From: an uncultured Prevotella sp.
GTDB lineage: Bacteria > Bacteroidota > Bacteroidia > Bacteroidales > Bacteroidaceae
Reading direction: 5' to 3'
Assembly: GCA_900543585.1 (NCBI GenBank)
Contig: UQRP01000026.1
Span: 1 to 37,357 of the forward strand
DNA: 37,357 nucleotides
Shown here: piece by piece, positions 1-8,764 of the stretch
Layout: every line of letters begins with the position of its first letter
Numbering within the stretch: position 1 is the first letter of the stretch
Notes under the pieces: model-generated
The model's input: only the letters and a program-made list of their open reading frames with translations
What the model was told of the DNA's origin: nothing
Databases searched by the model: none
Translations under genes and position numbers: made by a program

Positions 1-169
1 AATATGCGTATGTATATGCGCTGTTGCAAAAACATGGTACCTTTTCAGCAGCCTCGGTTTATCCCCGCCCTCACTCCGCCGGGTATAGCCGGTGAAAAAA
101 TGGGACTCTGCTCTGCCCGATCCTCTCTTGAAAATTGCGTCTATCTTAAACTTCTTGCGGGTTTTCTTC

Positions 170-197
170 TTGGTTAAAAATAAAAAGTGTATTTTTG
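170..197 (+). promoter_or_regulatory. Promoter of the propeller/AraC regulator gene
   Basis: The -7 element TATTTTTG lies at 190-197 and fits the Bacteroidota consensus TAnnTTTG. A weak -33-like TTG sits at 170-172. The ATG chosen for the regulator (239) is about 40 bases downstream, which agrees with that start rather than the earlier in-frame ATG at 92. Bases 1-169 hold nothing I can call. Confidence 0.5.
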
Positions 198-238
198 CAC
201 TCAAAAATATTGAAAGGCCTTTGACCGAAGAAAACTAT

Positions 239-3208
239 ATGAAGTATTTTGCAACATTCATAGCAATCTTGTTATCTTTGTTTGCACCTCTGAACACGCG
301 TGCAAACGCTTTGTCGCAATATAATATTGGCTACCTGAATATGAACGACGGTCTGCCAAGCAACTATGTTGATGATATCTATCGCGACAGTAAAGGTTTT
401 ATCTGGATATCCACTCATGGCGGCGGTTTGGTTCGCTATGACGGATACTCATTCTTCAACTTGGGATTGGGAGGAAATGTCGGTTTCGGCTTTCTGCCCA
501 ACAGCTGCCGCAATGTCGTGGAGGATAAGGCCGGCCGGTTGTGGATAGCTTTTGACGAGGGCGTGCGGATGCTCAATCTCCATACCGGTCAGATGGAACT
601 ACCGAAAGCTGCCACCAGTGCTCTGCAGACCGTGCTGGACAAAGCCCTCAGCGAGCCTTCACAGCGCGTGTATTGCGATACAAAAGGCTGTGTATGGATA
701 TTGAAAGTGGGTGCTATCGACCGCCTTGCCTTCGACGAGGAGGGAAAGGTGACGAGTGTGCTGTCGGCTACCCACCATACAAAGGTGGCGGATGTGGCGA
801 TGGCTGATGTCAACGGCGACGGCTCGTTGTATGTAGGCTTGAACTTTCAGATGAGTCATGTCGTTGTGCGTGGCGGTAAGCTCGTCGTGGAGAATCTGTC
901 GGCGCGCTATCCTTACCTGAAGGGCGCGGTCATCGGCGCTATCCTGAAATGGCGAGGGAAAATATGGTTTGGCACCAACCGTGGTCTGTATTGCAGCGAT
1001 GGCCGCAGCTGGCATTATAACGGTACGGCGCAGGGCTTGCAGCATGAGACCGTGACCTCGTTGGCTATCACGCCCGACGGTGGCGGCTTGCTGATAGGCA
1101 CGCTCTGTGGCGTCGATGTCATGGATGCCAACGCGCATTTCTACTATCATCTCAATGACCACAGTCAGCCTTTGCGGATCTCCAGCAATTTTGTGAACAA
1201 CATCCTCGTCAATGACGGATGTATATGGATAGGAACGGAGACGGGAGGTATCACCCGCCTGGTGCCACGCTTGCTGTCGATAGAGAACTTTGCGCATGTC
1301 GATGCCGATGGTGGCAGCATCAGCCAGGGCCCGGTCAACGCCATCTATTCCGCTCCCAATGGTGACCTGTGGGTGGGCACCGTGGAAGGCGGTCTGAACC
1401 TCAAGCGTGCAGGCGAGAAGACCTTCAGCCATTTCACAACCTCGAACAGCGGCTTGACCCACAACACCGTCTCCTGCCTCGTTGCTGACAGTGAGAAAAC
1501 GCTGTGGATAGGAACATGGGGTGGGGGCGTCTGCTCGATTACGGGAGGCAGCATCCGACCTCTGACTGTCGACGCGCGCCATGCCGTCGACATGCAGTTT
1601 GTCGGCGCTCTCGCATACGACCCTTATAATAAAGGTCTGTGGATAGGAGCCAATGCCGGCCTCTTCTTCTATGACTTCAAAAGCCACAGGCTGACCGACC
1701 CCTTCCCGGAATGCCGTAGCATCAATGGCCCTATCGGCAGCATCATCACCAAAGATGGGAAGCTGCTGATGGGCTGCGTGCCGGGAATGGTCTGCGTGGA
1801 CTTGAAGCGCGGACGTGATAGAAAAGGCCACTTCACATTTACACATTATATATATAAGTTGGACCACCCGTCGTCGAAAGCCTTCGACAAGGTGACCGCC
1901 TTCTGGCAGTCGCCCGACGGCAGTCTGTGGATAGGAACCGTCGGCTATGGCATGTATCATGTGAAGGGGAGTCTGAACGATACCACAAAGATAAGAAGCT
2001 TCACCACTCAGGACGGACTGGCCAACAACTCCGTCAAGGGCATCGTGGGCGATGGCAGAGGCTCGCTCTGGATAGCCACTGAGAATGGGCTGTCGCGGTT
2101 GAATACCAAGACATGGGAGTTCAGCAACTTCACCGAGGCCGACGGACTTCTCAGTAATCAGTTCTATTTCAATGGCGCCGTGCGGGGCTTTGGCAATGTC
2201 GTCTATTTAGGCAGCGACAAGGGGCTCACGGTGCTCAAGGGCGTCAACATGAAGAGTGTGAACAGTGGCACGCTGCATTTCACCGGACTCTTTGTCAACA
2301 ACCAGTGGGCGATGACCGGTGGCGACCATCTCAAGGAGAGTATCAGTGATGCCAAGGACATCTACCTGCATGAGGGCGACCGCAATATCGAGATAGAATT
2401 CTCCGCTTTCCGCTATGGCAGTGAGTCGCAGGGCGTCTACTCCTATCGACTGAAAGGTTATGAGGATGAGTGGACGAAGCTGCCGCCAGGAGTCCACAGC
2501 GTGCGCTACACCTCGCTGCCGGGTGGCCATTATACGCTGCTCGTGCGCTACACCTCGTCTATCAACGATGGTGACACGCAGAAGACCTCTATCGACGTCA
2601 ATGTCACCCCCTATTTTTATAAGAGTTGGTGGTTTATGCTCATTGTCTTAGGCATCGTCATCGCCACTGTCGCTTATATCTATAACAAGCGTGTGGAGCA
2701 GGTGCGCTATCGTGAGACGGAGCGCCTCTACCGCCCGATAGAGGCTGCCTTGAAGGAGAGTCCGGACCCTGGTGCGCTGCAAGAGCGTATTCAGAACATC
2801 CTGCGCACGCAGCAACGCTACCGCGAGAGTCAGGAGAAAACTGTTGAGGATGACAAGTTGGAAGTGGCCAAGAAGTCGACCAGCGACAGTGCGTCGGTGA
2901 TGTCGCGCGTCATGGCGGTCATGGAGAAGCGCTTCGACGACCCCTCGCTCAATGTTCAGCAATTGGCTGACGCCGTAGGGCTGAGTCGCAGCGACCTGCA
3001 TAAGATTTTGAAGGAGGAGGTTGGCACGGGCACCACGCAGTTCATCCGCGACTACCGCCTTGACATGGCTCGCCGCTTCTTGGAAGATAATGCCGCTGAC
3101 CGCAACATCACGGAGATAGCCTACCGCGTGGGCTTCAACGATCCTAAGTATTTCACGCGCTGCTTCACGCAGAAGTTTGGCACAGCCCCGTCGTCGTATA
3201 AGAAGTAG
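239..3208 (+). CDS. Membrane-spanning propeller sensor with AraC-type DNA-binding domain (HTCS-like, no kinase)
   Basis: Likely the local transcriptional activator of the arabinan locus. I start it at ATG 239 (989 aa) because this gives a clean signal peptide (MKYFATFIAILL..., cut near ANA); the frame is open back to 92 but that part lies over the promoter. Residues about 25-690 carry some 13-14 repeats of the LWIGT..GGL type, which would form two seven-bladed propellers in the periplasm. A Y_Y_Y domain follows (about 710-785), one transmembrane helix (about 795-815), a short linker, and a C-terminal AraC-type helix-turn-helix domain (about 886-989, ending FGTAPSSYKK). Classical hybrid two-component systems of Bacteroidota have a histidine kinase and receiver between the helix and the AraC domain and run to about 1300-1400 aa; both are absent here, with no sign of a frameshift. 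It lies immediately upstream of susC in the same direction. The ligand is inferred to be an arabino-oligosaccharide. Confidence 0.9.
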   Translation: MKYFATFIAILLSLFAPLNTRANALSQYNIGYLNMNDGLPSNYVDDIYRDSKGFIWISTHGGGLVRYDGYSFFNLGLGGNVGFGFLPNSCRNVVEDKAGRLWIAFDEGVRMLNLHTGQMELPKAATSALQTVLDKALSEPSQRVYCDTKGCVWILKVGAIDRLAFDEEGKVTSVLSATHHTKVADVAMADVNGDGSLYVGLNFQMSHVVVRGGKLVVENLSARYPYLKGAVIGAILKWRGKIWFGTNRGLYCSDGRSWHYNGTAQGLQHETVTSLAITPDGGGLLIGTLCGVDVMDANAHFYYHLNDHSQPLRISSNFVNNILVNDGCIWIGTETGGITRLVPRLLSIENFAHVDADGGSISQGPVNAIYSAPNGDLWVGTVEGGLNLKRAGEKTFSHFTTSNSGLTHNTVSCLVADSEKTLWIGTWGGGVCSITGGSIRPLTVDARHAVDMQFVGALAYDPYNKGLWIGANAGLFFYDFKSHRLTDPFPECRSINGPIGSIITKDGKLLMGCVPGMVCVDLKRGRDRKGHFTFTHYIYKLDHPSSKAFDKVTAFWQSPDGSLWIGTVGYGMYHVKGSLNDTTKIRSFTTQDGLANNSVKGIVGDGRGSLWIATENGLSRLNTKTWEFSNFTEADGLLSNQFYFNGAVRGFGNVVYLGSDKGLTVLKGVNMKSVNSGTLHFTGLFVNNQWAMTGGDHLKESISDAKDIYLHEGDRNIEIEFSAFRYGSESQGVYSYRLKGYEDEWTKLPPGVHSVRYTSLPGGHYTLLVRYTSSINDGDTQKTSIDVNVTPYFYKSWWFMLIVLGIVIATVAYIYNKRVEQVRYRETERLYRPIEAALKESPDPGALQERIQNILRTQQRYRESQEKTVEDDKLEVAKKSTSDSASVMSRVMAVMEKRFDDPSLNVQQLADAVGLSRSDLHKILKEEVGTGTTQFIRDYRLDMARRFLEDNAADRNITEIAYRVGFNDPKYFTRCFTQKFGTAPSSYKK

Positions 3209-3221
3209 GGGCAGAATTTTA

Positions 3222-3354
3222 GAAGTCCGGAAGTCCAGAAGTCGCGGAAGTCCAGTCGTATGCATGAGCATCTGATTCGGTATGATTTAAGCATCTGATT
3301 CGGTATGATTATTGTAATGACTGGACTTCCGTGACTTCTGGACTTCCGGACTTC
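3222..3354. repeat. 36-bp inverted repeat with two direct 21-bp repeats in the loop
   Basis: The arms at 3222-3257 and 3319-3354 are complementary over 36 bp with one mismatch. Each arm is itself built from repeated GAAGTCC-type units. The loop contains two identical 21-bp copies (3267-3287 and 3290-3310) beginning AGCATCTGATTC, separated by two bases. It lies just after the regulator stop codon. It could act as a transcription block between regulator and susC, but there is no T tract. It resembles a dispersed palindromic repeat more than a simple terminator. Confidence 0.85.
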
Positions 3355-3458
3355 CGTCCTTCAATACTTCACCACTTCTGCCCTTTCTAACCTCACGTTT
3401 TTTCACCGAAAAGTAGAAAATTGCTGTCTACCAAGAAAATCCACCTTATTTTGCAGAT

Positions 3459-3494
3459 TTTCCACCGTGTAGTTTTACACTCTTCGTATTTTTG
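3459..3494 (+). promoter_or_regulatory. Promoter and candidate activator site for susC
   Basis: The -7 element TATTTTTG lies at 3487-3494, followed by a 72-base leader before the susC ATG. Just upstream are TTTCCACC (3459-3466) and the perfect palindrome GTGTAGTTTTACAC (3467-3480). Similar words occur upstream of the first GH43 gene and of the GH51 gene. No clear -33 TTTG is present, as expected for an activator-dependent promoter. That the site binds the upstream AraC-type regulator is an inference. Confidence 0.55.
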
Positions 3495-3566
3495 CAGCGC
3501 CAATCTTAAAGAAAATTGGCTTAGAAAAGCAAAACATTAATTATTTATAACCTAAAAACAAGTAAC

Positions 3567-6500
3567 ATGAGAAAACAATTATTCTCGGTGATGCTATGTA
3601 TAGGCGCGATGGGCGGTATGGCAGTGAGTCCTTTTCCCGCACACGCTTCTGTGACGCAGGCTCAGACCGTAAAGGTGAAGGGTCAGATTGTTGACGAAAC
3701 CGGCGAACCTCTCGTCGGTGCAACCGTAAAGGTGAAAGGCTCCAAAGATGGAACCGTCACAGACTTGGACGGTAACTTCACGCTCAACACCTCGTCGGAC
3801 GCTACCCTCATCATCAGTTATGTGGGCTATAAAGACCGGGAGATAGCCGTGCGCGGCCGTGCAGTGCTCGACAAGATAGAGATGTCTGCTGATAATAACA
3901 TTCTCGATCAGGTCGTCGTTGTCGGTTATGGTACACAGAAGAAGGCCGACCTGACGGGTTCCGTCGCCATCGTCAATGCCGACGAGATGAAGAAAGTCTC
4001 CAACTCCAATATCTCCACCATGCTCGAAGGTAAGGTGGCCGGTGTGCAGATTACCTCTGACGGTCAGCCGGGTGCCGACCCCTCGGTGCGTATCCGCGGT
4101 ATCGGAACGTTCGGCTCTCAGGCGCCGCTTTATGTCATTGATGGTGTGCCTATGGGAACCACTATCCGTGATTTCTCACCAAACGATATTGCCACTATCC
4201 AGGTCCTCAAGGATGCTGCCGCCGGTGCCATCTATGGCTCGCGTGCTGCTAATGGTGTGATCATCATCACCACGAAGAATGGTCAGAAAGACCAGCCGCT
4301 AAAGGTGGAGTACAATGGCTATTTCGGTGTTGACAATGCTTCAAGCAGCGTCTACGATGTCATGGATGCCGACCAGTACAATCAGTATTTAGGGCAGGCC
4401 TGCACCAACAGCGGCACACCGGTGCCTGGTGGCTACAAGCTCGGTGAAGATGGCAAGTACCACTTCATGGACAATACCAATACCGACTGGTTCGACAAGG
4501 TCTTCAAGACCGGTATCCGTCAGGATTACAACGTCAACCTCTCTGGTGGAGGTTCGCACAACACCTATAATGTAGCCCTCGACTTCTTCCAGCAGAAGGG
4601 TATCATCGAAGGTGCAGGACCTAACTTTAAGCGCTATACGGCTCGTGTGAACAACACCTTCGACACTAAGTTCATCAAATTCCGCACCAGCGTTGTCTAC
4701 TCTCACTCAGACCAGGACAATATGTCGCTGTCTAATGCCGGTGAGTATGTTCAGGGCCTCTACGGCGATGTCTCCAACGTGCTCCGCAGCACCCTGCTGA
4801 TGCAGCCGACCATCAAGGCCTACGACCCCAGCACATGGGTGCTCGACGACAAGGTGGGATCTGCCAGCAACTACAAGTACGATGCCTATGGCTATGGTGT
4901 CTATTATGATACCATTCATGGTGACATCTCCGCATCCAACCCGCTGCTCGTCAACAACATGCTGACGCGCAACACCCTCGTCGACCGCTTCGTGGGCACT
5001 GGCTCCGCCGATGTCGATCTGTTCAAGATGGTGGGATTCACTCCGAAGAACCATCACCTTAACTATAAGATTAACCTCTCTTATAGCAAGACGCACGCCA
5101 AGGACAAGACCTGGATTCCGGCTTGGATTCAGTCTAACCGCGTCTACCTTGCCAAGAGCAACGAGACGCTGACCAAGGGCTCACGCGACTATAGCGATGC
5201 GCTGATTGAGAACACCCTTACCTACGATGGACACATCGGTCAGCACAATATCAACCTCGTCCTCGGTCAGACTTATGAGGAAGAGCATACCGACCTGCTG
5301 ACGGGCTGGGCTCATGACCTCTCGGAGCCTTATTTCTTGCAGCTTCAGAATGGCTCTTCGCGCGATGCAAGCTCGTATGAGTATAAGCATATGATGGCTT
5401 CGTTCATCGGCCGCTTGAACTACAACTATGCTGAGAAATACCTCTTGTCTGTTGTCCTCCGTCGTGATGGCAGCTCACGTCTGTCCAAGAATATCCGCTG
5501 GGGAACATTCCCCTCTGTCTCTGCCGGTTGGCGTATTGATAAGGAGAAATTCTTCAAAGTGCCCACTGACATTATTAATATGTTGAAGCTTCGCGCCAGC
5601 TATGGTGAGCTCGGTAACGAGAACATCGGCGAGTATCAGTATATGGCTACCATGAACCGCGACAATATGAGCTATAGCTTTGGCAATAATATCGTCTATG
5701 GTTCTGCCATCTCTGATTTCGTCAATGAGAACATCGCCTGGGAGAAGAAGATTACTTATAATATCGGTTTGGATATGGCTCTGTTCAACAACCGGTTGGA
5801 GTTCAGTGCAGAGTGGTATAAGAACCGTGCCAAGGACCTTCTTTATGGCGTGCCTGTTCCTGAGAATGCCGGTGTTGCCAATACCAGTGTTACATGGAAT
5901 GCCGCTACTATGGACAACAGCGGTTTTGAGTTCTCGGCTACTTACCGCAACCATGACCACCGTCTGAAATATGACATCAGCGCTAACCTCTCTACTCTGT
6001 CTAATAAGGTGAAGAGCCTCGGCTTTACCAATGAGCCTTATATCACAGGTGCTTATATCACTGAGCAGGGCCATGAGATAGGTAAGTTCTACGGTTGGAA
6101 ATACGCAGGCATCATCCGCTCGCAGGCTCAGCTCGATGAGCTCAACGCCAAAGCTGTGGCTGCTGGCAAGACGGCTTATCAGCCAGGAGCCAATGTCGGT
6201 GACTGCTACTATGAGGATGTCAATGGCGACGGCACCATCGACTCCAACGACCAGACGGTTCTTGGAAGTGGTATGCCGAAAGTCAACTTCGGTATCAGTG
6301 CCCGCCTTGAATACAGAAACTTTGACCTGAGCATCCAGACCTATGGTGTCTTGGGCTATCATGTGGCTGATGACATCTACAACAGCTTGAACTCCTGCTA
6401 CGGCTATGGCAACAAGGATGTTGACATTCTCGACGCCAACCGCTGGTCGGAAGACGGTCAGACCTATCTCTCTAATGTGCCTCGGACTTATGTTACCAAC

Positions 6501-6785
6501 AACGCTACGCTGGCATGGAACGACCTCTTCAGTTCACGCAAGATTCAGAACGCTGCTTACTGGAAGATTGCCAATGTCGAGCTGGGCTACAACATGCCTG
6601 ACAAGTGGTTCGGTGGTGTCGTCACAGGCGTCCGTGTCTATGTCTCCGCTCAGAATCTCTACACCTTCACAGGGTATCATGGCTACAATGTCGACTACGC
6701 TGGTGGCGTGTTCACACCGGGCTATAACTTCTGCTCGTTCCCGACTCCACGTACATTCATGGCAGGTGTTCATTTTGTATTCTAA
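3567..6785 (+). CDS. SusC/RagA-type TonB-dependent outer-membrane transporter
   Basis: Imports arabinan oligosaccharides across the outer membrane with its SusD partner, powered by TonB. At 1072 aa it has the usual length of the family. A signal peptide (about 1-27, ending HASVTQ) is followed by a carboxypeptidase-regulatory-like domain (about 33-110, motifs GQIVDETGEPLVGATV and DLDGNFTL), the plug domain starting near DQVVVVGYGTQ, and a long beta barrel ending in aromatic residues (AGVHFVF), as expected for assembly by the BAM complex. The susD-like gene begins 36 bases downstream, so the two are co-transcribed. Substrate is inferred from the neighbouring GH43 and GH51 genes, not from this sequence. 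Confidence 0.95.
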   Translation: MRKQLFSVMLCIGAMGGMAVSPFPAHASVTQAQTVKVKGQIVDETGEPLVGATVKVKGSKDGTVTDLDGNFTLNTSSDATLIISYVGYKDREIAVRGRAVLDKIEMSADNNILDQVVVVGYGTQKKADLTGSVAIVNADEMKKVSNSNISTMLEGKVAGVQITSDGQPGADPSVRIRGIGTFGSQAPLYVIDGVPMGTTIRDFSPNDIATIQVLKDAAAGAIYGSRAANGVIIITTKNGQKDQPLKVEYNGYFGVDNASSSVYDVMDADQYNQYLGQACTNSGTPVPGGYKLGEDGKYHFMDNTNTDWFDKVFKTGIRQDYNVNLSGGGSHNTYNVALDFFQQKGIIEGAGPNFKRYTARVNNTFDTKFIKFRTSVVYSHSDQDNMSLSNAGEYVQGLYGDVSNVLRSTLLMQPTIKAYDPSTWVLDDKVGSASNYKYDAYGYGVYYDTIHGDISASNPLLVNNMLTRNTLVDRFVGTGSADVDLFKMVGFTPKNHHLNYKINLSYSKTHAKDKTWIPAWIQSNRVYLAKSNETLTKGSRDYSDALIENTLTYDGHIGQHNINLVLGQTYEEEHTDLLTGWAHDLSEPYFLQLQNGSSRDASSYEYKHMMASFIGRLNYNYAEKYLLSVVLRRDGSSRLSKNIRWGTFPSVSAGWRIDKEKFFKVPTDIINMLKLRASYGELGNENIGEYQYMATMNRDNMSYSFGNNIVYGSAISDFVNENIAWEKKITYNIGLDMALFNNRLEFSAEWYKNRAKDLLYGVPVPENAGVANTSVTWNAATMDNSGFEFSATYRNHDHRLKYDISANLSTLSNKVKSLGFTNEPYITGAYITEQGHEIGKFYGWKYAGIIRSQAQLDELNAKAVAAGKTAYQPGANVGDCYYEDVNGDGTIDSNDQTVLGSGMPKVNFGISARLEYRNFDLSIQTYGVLGYHVADDIYNSLNSCYGYGNKDVDILDANRWSEDGQTYLSNVPRTYVTNNATLAWNDLFSSRKIQNAAYWKIANVELGYNMPDKWFGGVVTGVRVYVSAQNLYTFTGYHGYNVDYAGGVFTPGYNFCSFPTPRTFMAGVHFVF

Positions 6786-6821
6786 AGACGAAAAACAAAA
6801 CATCTAAACGAAAATATCTTT

Positions 6822-8636
6822 ATGAAATTATATAAACTTTCATTTGCACTGCTTTTAGGACTCGGCACGCTGTCTTCTTGCTCAGATGATTTGGATGTTC
6901 AGAATCCTAACCAGCAATCTTCAGGCACATTCGGCTTCAACGCCGACGACCTGCAGGAAACGGTTATCGCCGCTTACAACCATTTACGTATGGAGGGCAC
7001 CAACGCCCGTGTCGGCTACACCATAGACCTTACCCGTGGCGATGAGGTCTGGAATGCCTCGCAGGTGTGGTATTTGCCCTTCGACGACTATAACCAGCCT
7101 GCCACCGGCGACATCGACTGGTGGATCTGGCGTGACTATTACTATGCCATCAACGTCTGCAATTTCGGTCTGACGAAGATAGGCGGTACCGATGACTCGC
7201 AGCTTTCCGAGACCTATAAGCAAATCAAGGGTCAGCTGCTCTTCATCCGCGGCTTGTCTTATTACACGCTGGCAGGATATTTCCAGAATCCGCCTTTGCT
7301 GACCAGCTACGATCAGTATTCCACCCTTGACGGTCTTTACGCCTCCAATGCTGCTGATAACCAGTTCGATATTGTCATGGACCAGGTGGAGAAAGACTTC
7401 TCTGAGGCTATGACTCTGCTGCCCTCACGCGACAAGGGCGGTGAGTGGGCGAAAGGTCGTGCCACCTGTGGCGCTGCCGCCGGCTACTATGCCCGTGCGC
7501 TGATGATGCGTCATAAATACAGCGACGCCCTCACCGTGCTCAAGGACATCATCAACAAGAAGTATGGAACCTATAGGCTCATGGCCAACTATGGCGACAA
7601 CTTCCGTGAGGGTGCACAGTATGAGAACAACGACGAGAGCCTCTTTGAAGTGCAATATCTTGACTATGGTACCCAGGGCACTGATGACGAGTGGACACCG
7701 GTCAATACGAGCAAGAACGCTACTCAGGGCCATGCTATAGAGTCCAACTTCGGGCCTGGTGACAATGGCGGTTGGGCAGACCTCTCCGCTTCACCTTGGC
7801 TTTACAACCTCTTCAAGAGCGAGCGTACTACGGACGGCCATCTCGACCCGCGTCTCTACTGGACCATCGGCACCTATGAGGCCGACTGGGACAGCAATGA
7901 CCAGACCCTTGGCAATGTCGCTTATCAGAAAAAGCTTACTGCCAACTCTATGTACTGCACCAACAACAACTTTGGCGGTCTGCCTATTGCCAAGTGGACC
8001 AACATGCGTACAGGTCTGTACAATAGCATCACAACCGGTCTTCACTGCGGTATCAACCTCCGTTTGATGCGCTATTCCGATGTGCTGCTCCGTGCTGCCG
8101 AGTGTGAGAACGAGGTTAACGGGCCCGACCAGCAGGCTATCTACTGGATCAACCTGGTGCGTGAGCGTGCCGGGCTGGCCGACCTGAAACTCGCCGACTT
8201 TGACACCAAGGACAAGCTCTTCGAGCAGATTGCCAACGTCGAGCGTCCGAAAGAGTTCGGGTGTGAGTTTGGACGTGGCTTCGACCTGATCCGTTGGGGA
8301 TTCTATCTCACCAGCGACCGCCAGGCTCAGCTGAAAGACCATGAGACCTTTACACGAATGAAAAAGGCGAACTGGGATGCTACTAAGTTCAATGAGTGGC
8401 AGCGCAAGGCCGTCAAGCATTCCGATATTGGCTCTGCTATCGACACCACCGGCGTCAACTTGAAATGCTCTTTCGATACCTATGTCGCTGGACATGAGTT
8501 TGAACCTATCGTCCAGACGCTTACCAACAAGAACGCCAACCTCGTAGGTAACTCTGCCAACAACAGCACGAGCAACGCCTCTTACTTCGAGAAGAATGGC
8601 TGGACCGTTCATCCGGTCGTCAGCCTCGGCAAGTAA
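6822..8636 (+). CDS. SusD/RagB-type glycan-binding outer-membrane lipoprotein
   Basis: Surface lipoprotein that caps the SusC barrel and captures oligosaccharide. At 604 aa it has normal family length. The lipobox LSSC puts the lipidated cysteine at residue 20, followed by SDDLD, an acidic stretch like the export signal that sends Bacteroidota lipoproteins to the cell surface. The body shows the family's helical repeats (for example QIKGQLLFIRGLSYYTLAGYF) and the C-terminal RERAGL and GFDLIRWGF patterns typical of SusD/RagB proteins. It lies between the susC gene and a second lipoprotein gene that probably completes the surface complex. Identity as SusD-like is secure; the substrate is inferred. 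Confidence 0.95.
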   Translation: MKLYKLSFALLLGLGTLSSCSDDLDVQNPNQQSSGTFGFNADDLQETVIAAYNHLRMEGTNARVGYTIDLTRGDEVWNASQVWYLPFDDYNQPATGDIDWWIWRDYYYAINVCNFGLTKIGGTDDSQLSETYKQIKGQLLFIRGLSYYTLAGYFQNPPLLTSYDQYSTLDGLYASNAADNQFDIVMDQVEKDFSEAMTLLPSRDKGGEWAKGRATCGAAAGYYARALMMRHKYSDALTVLKDIINKKYGTYRLMANYGDNFREGAQYENNDESLFEVQYLDYGTQGTDDEWTPVNTSKNATQGHAIESNFGPGDNGGWADLSASPWLYNLFKSERTTDGHLDPRLYWTIGTYEADWDSNDQTLGNVAYQKKLTANSMYCTNNNFGGLPIAKWTNMRTGLYNSITTGLHCGINLRLMRYSDVLLRAAECENEVNGPDQQAIYWINLVRERAGLADLKLADFDTKDKLFEQIANVERPKEFGCEFGRGFDLIRWGFYLTSDRQAQLKDHETFTRMKKANWDATKFNEWQRKAVKHSDIGSAIDTTGVNLKCSFDTYVAGHEFEPIVQTLTNKNANLVGNSANNSTSNASYFEKNGWTVHPVVSLGK

Positions 8637-8764
8637 TCCGTAAGTCTTATAGTTCTTGGGCTCTTCGGTAGGGAGCTGATGGGTGGAAACCTTGGCTTCT
8701 GCGACATGAAGAGTCCGAGAGCTTGAGAAACTTACACATCAATTAACTTATAAACTAAAAAACG

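Noticed and set aside
92..238. N-terminal 49-codon extension of the regulator
   Set aside because: It overlaps the promoter at 170-197 and would place a signal peptide inside the protein; ATG 239 is better.
659..1960. Long minus-strand frame opposite the regulator
   Set aside because: It is a shadow of the propeller repeats with no family pattern; the plus-strand gene is certain.
8637..8764. Possible hairpin between susD and the next lipoprotein gene
   Set aside because: Only a short imperfect pairing (GGCTCTTC with GAAGAGTCC) about 40 bases apart; too weak to call.
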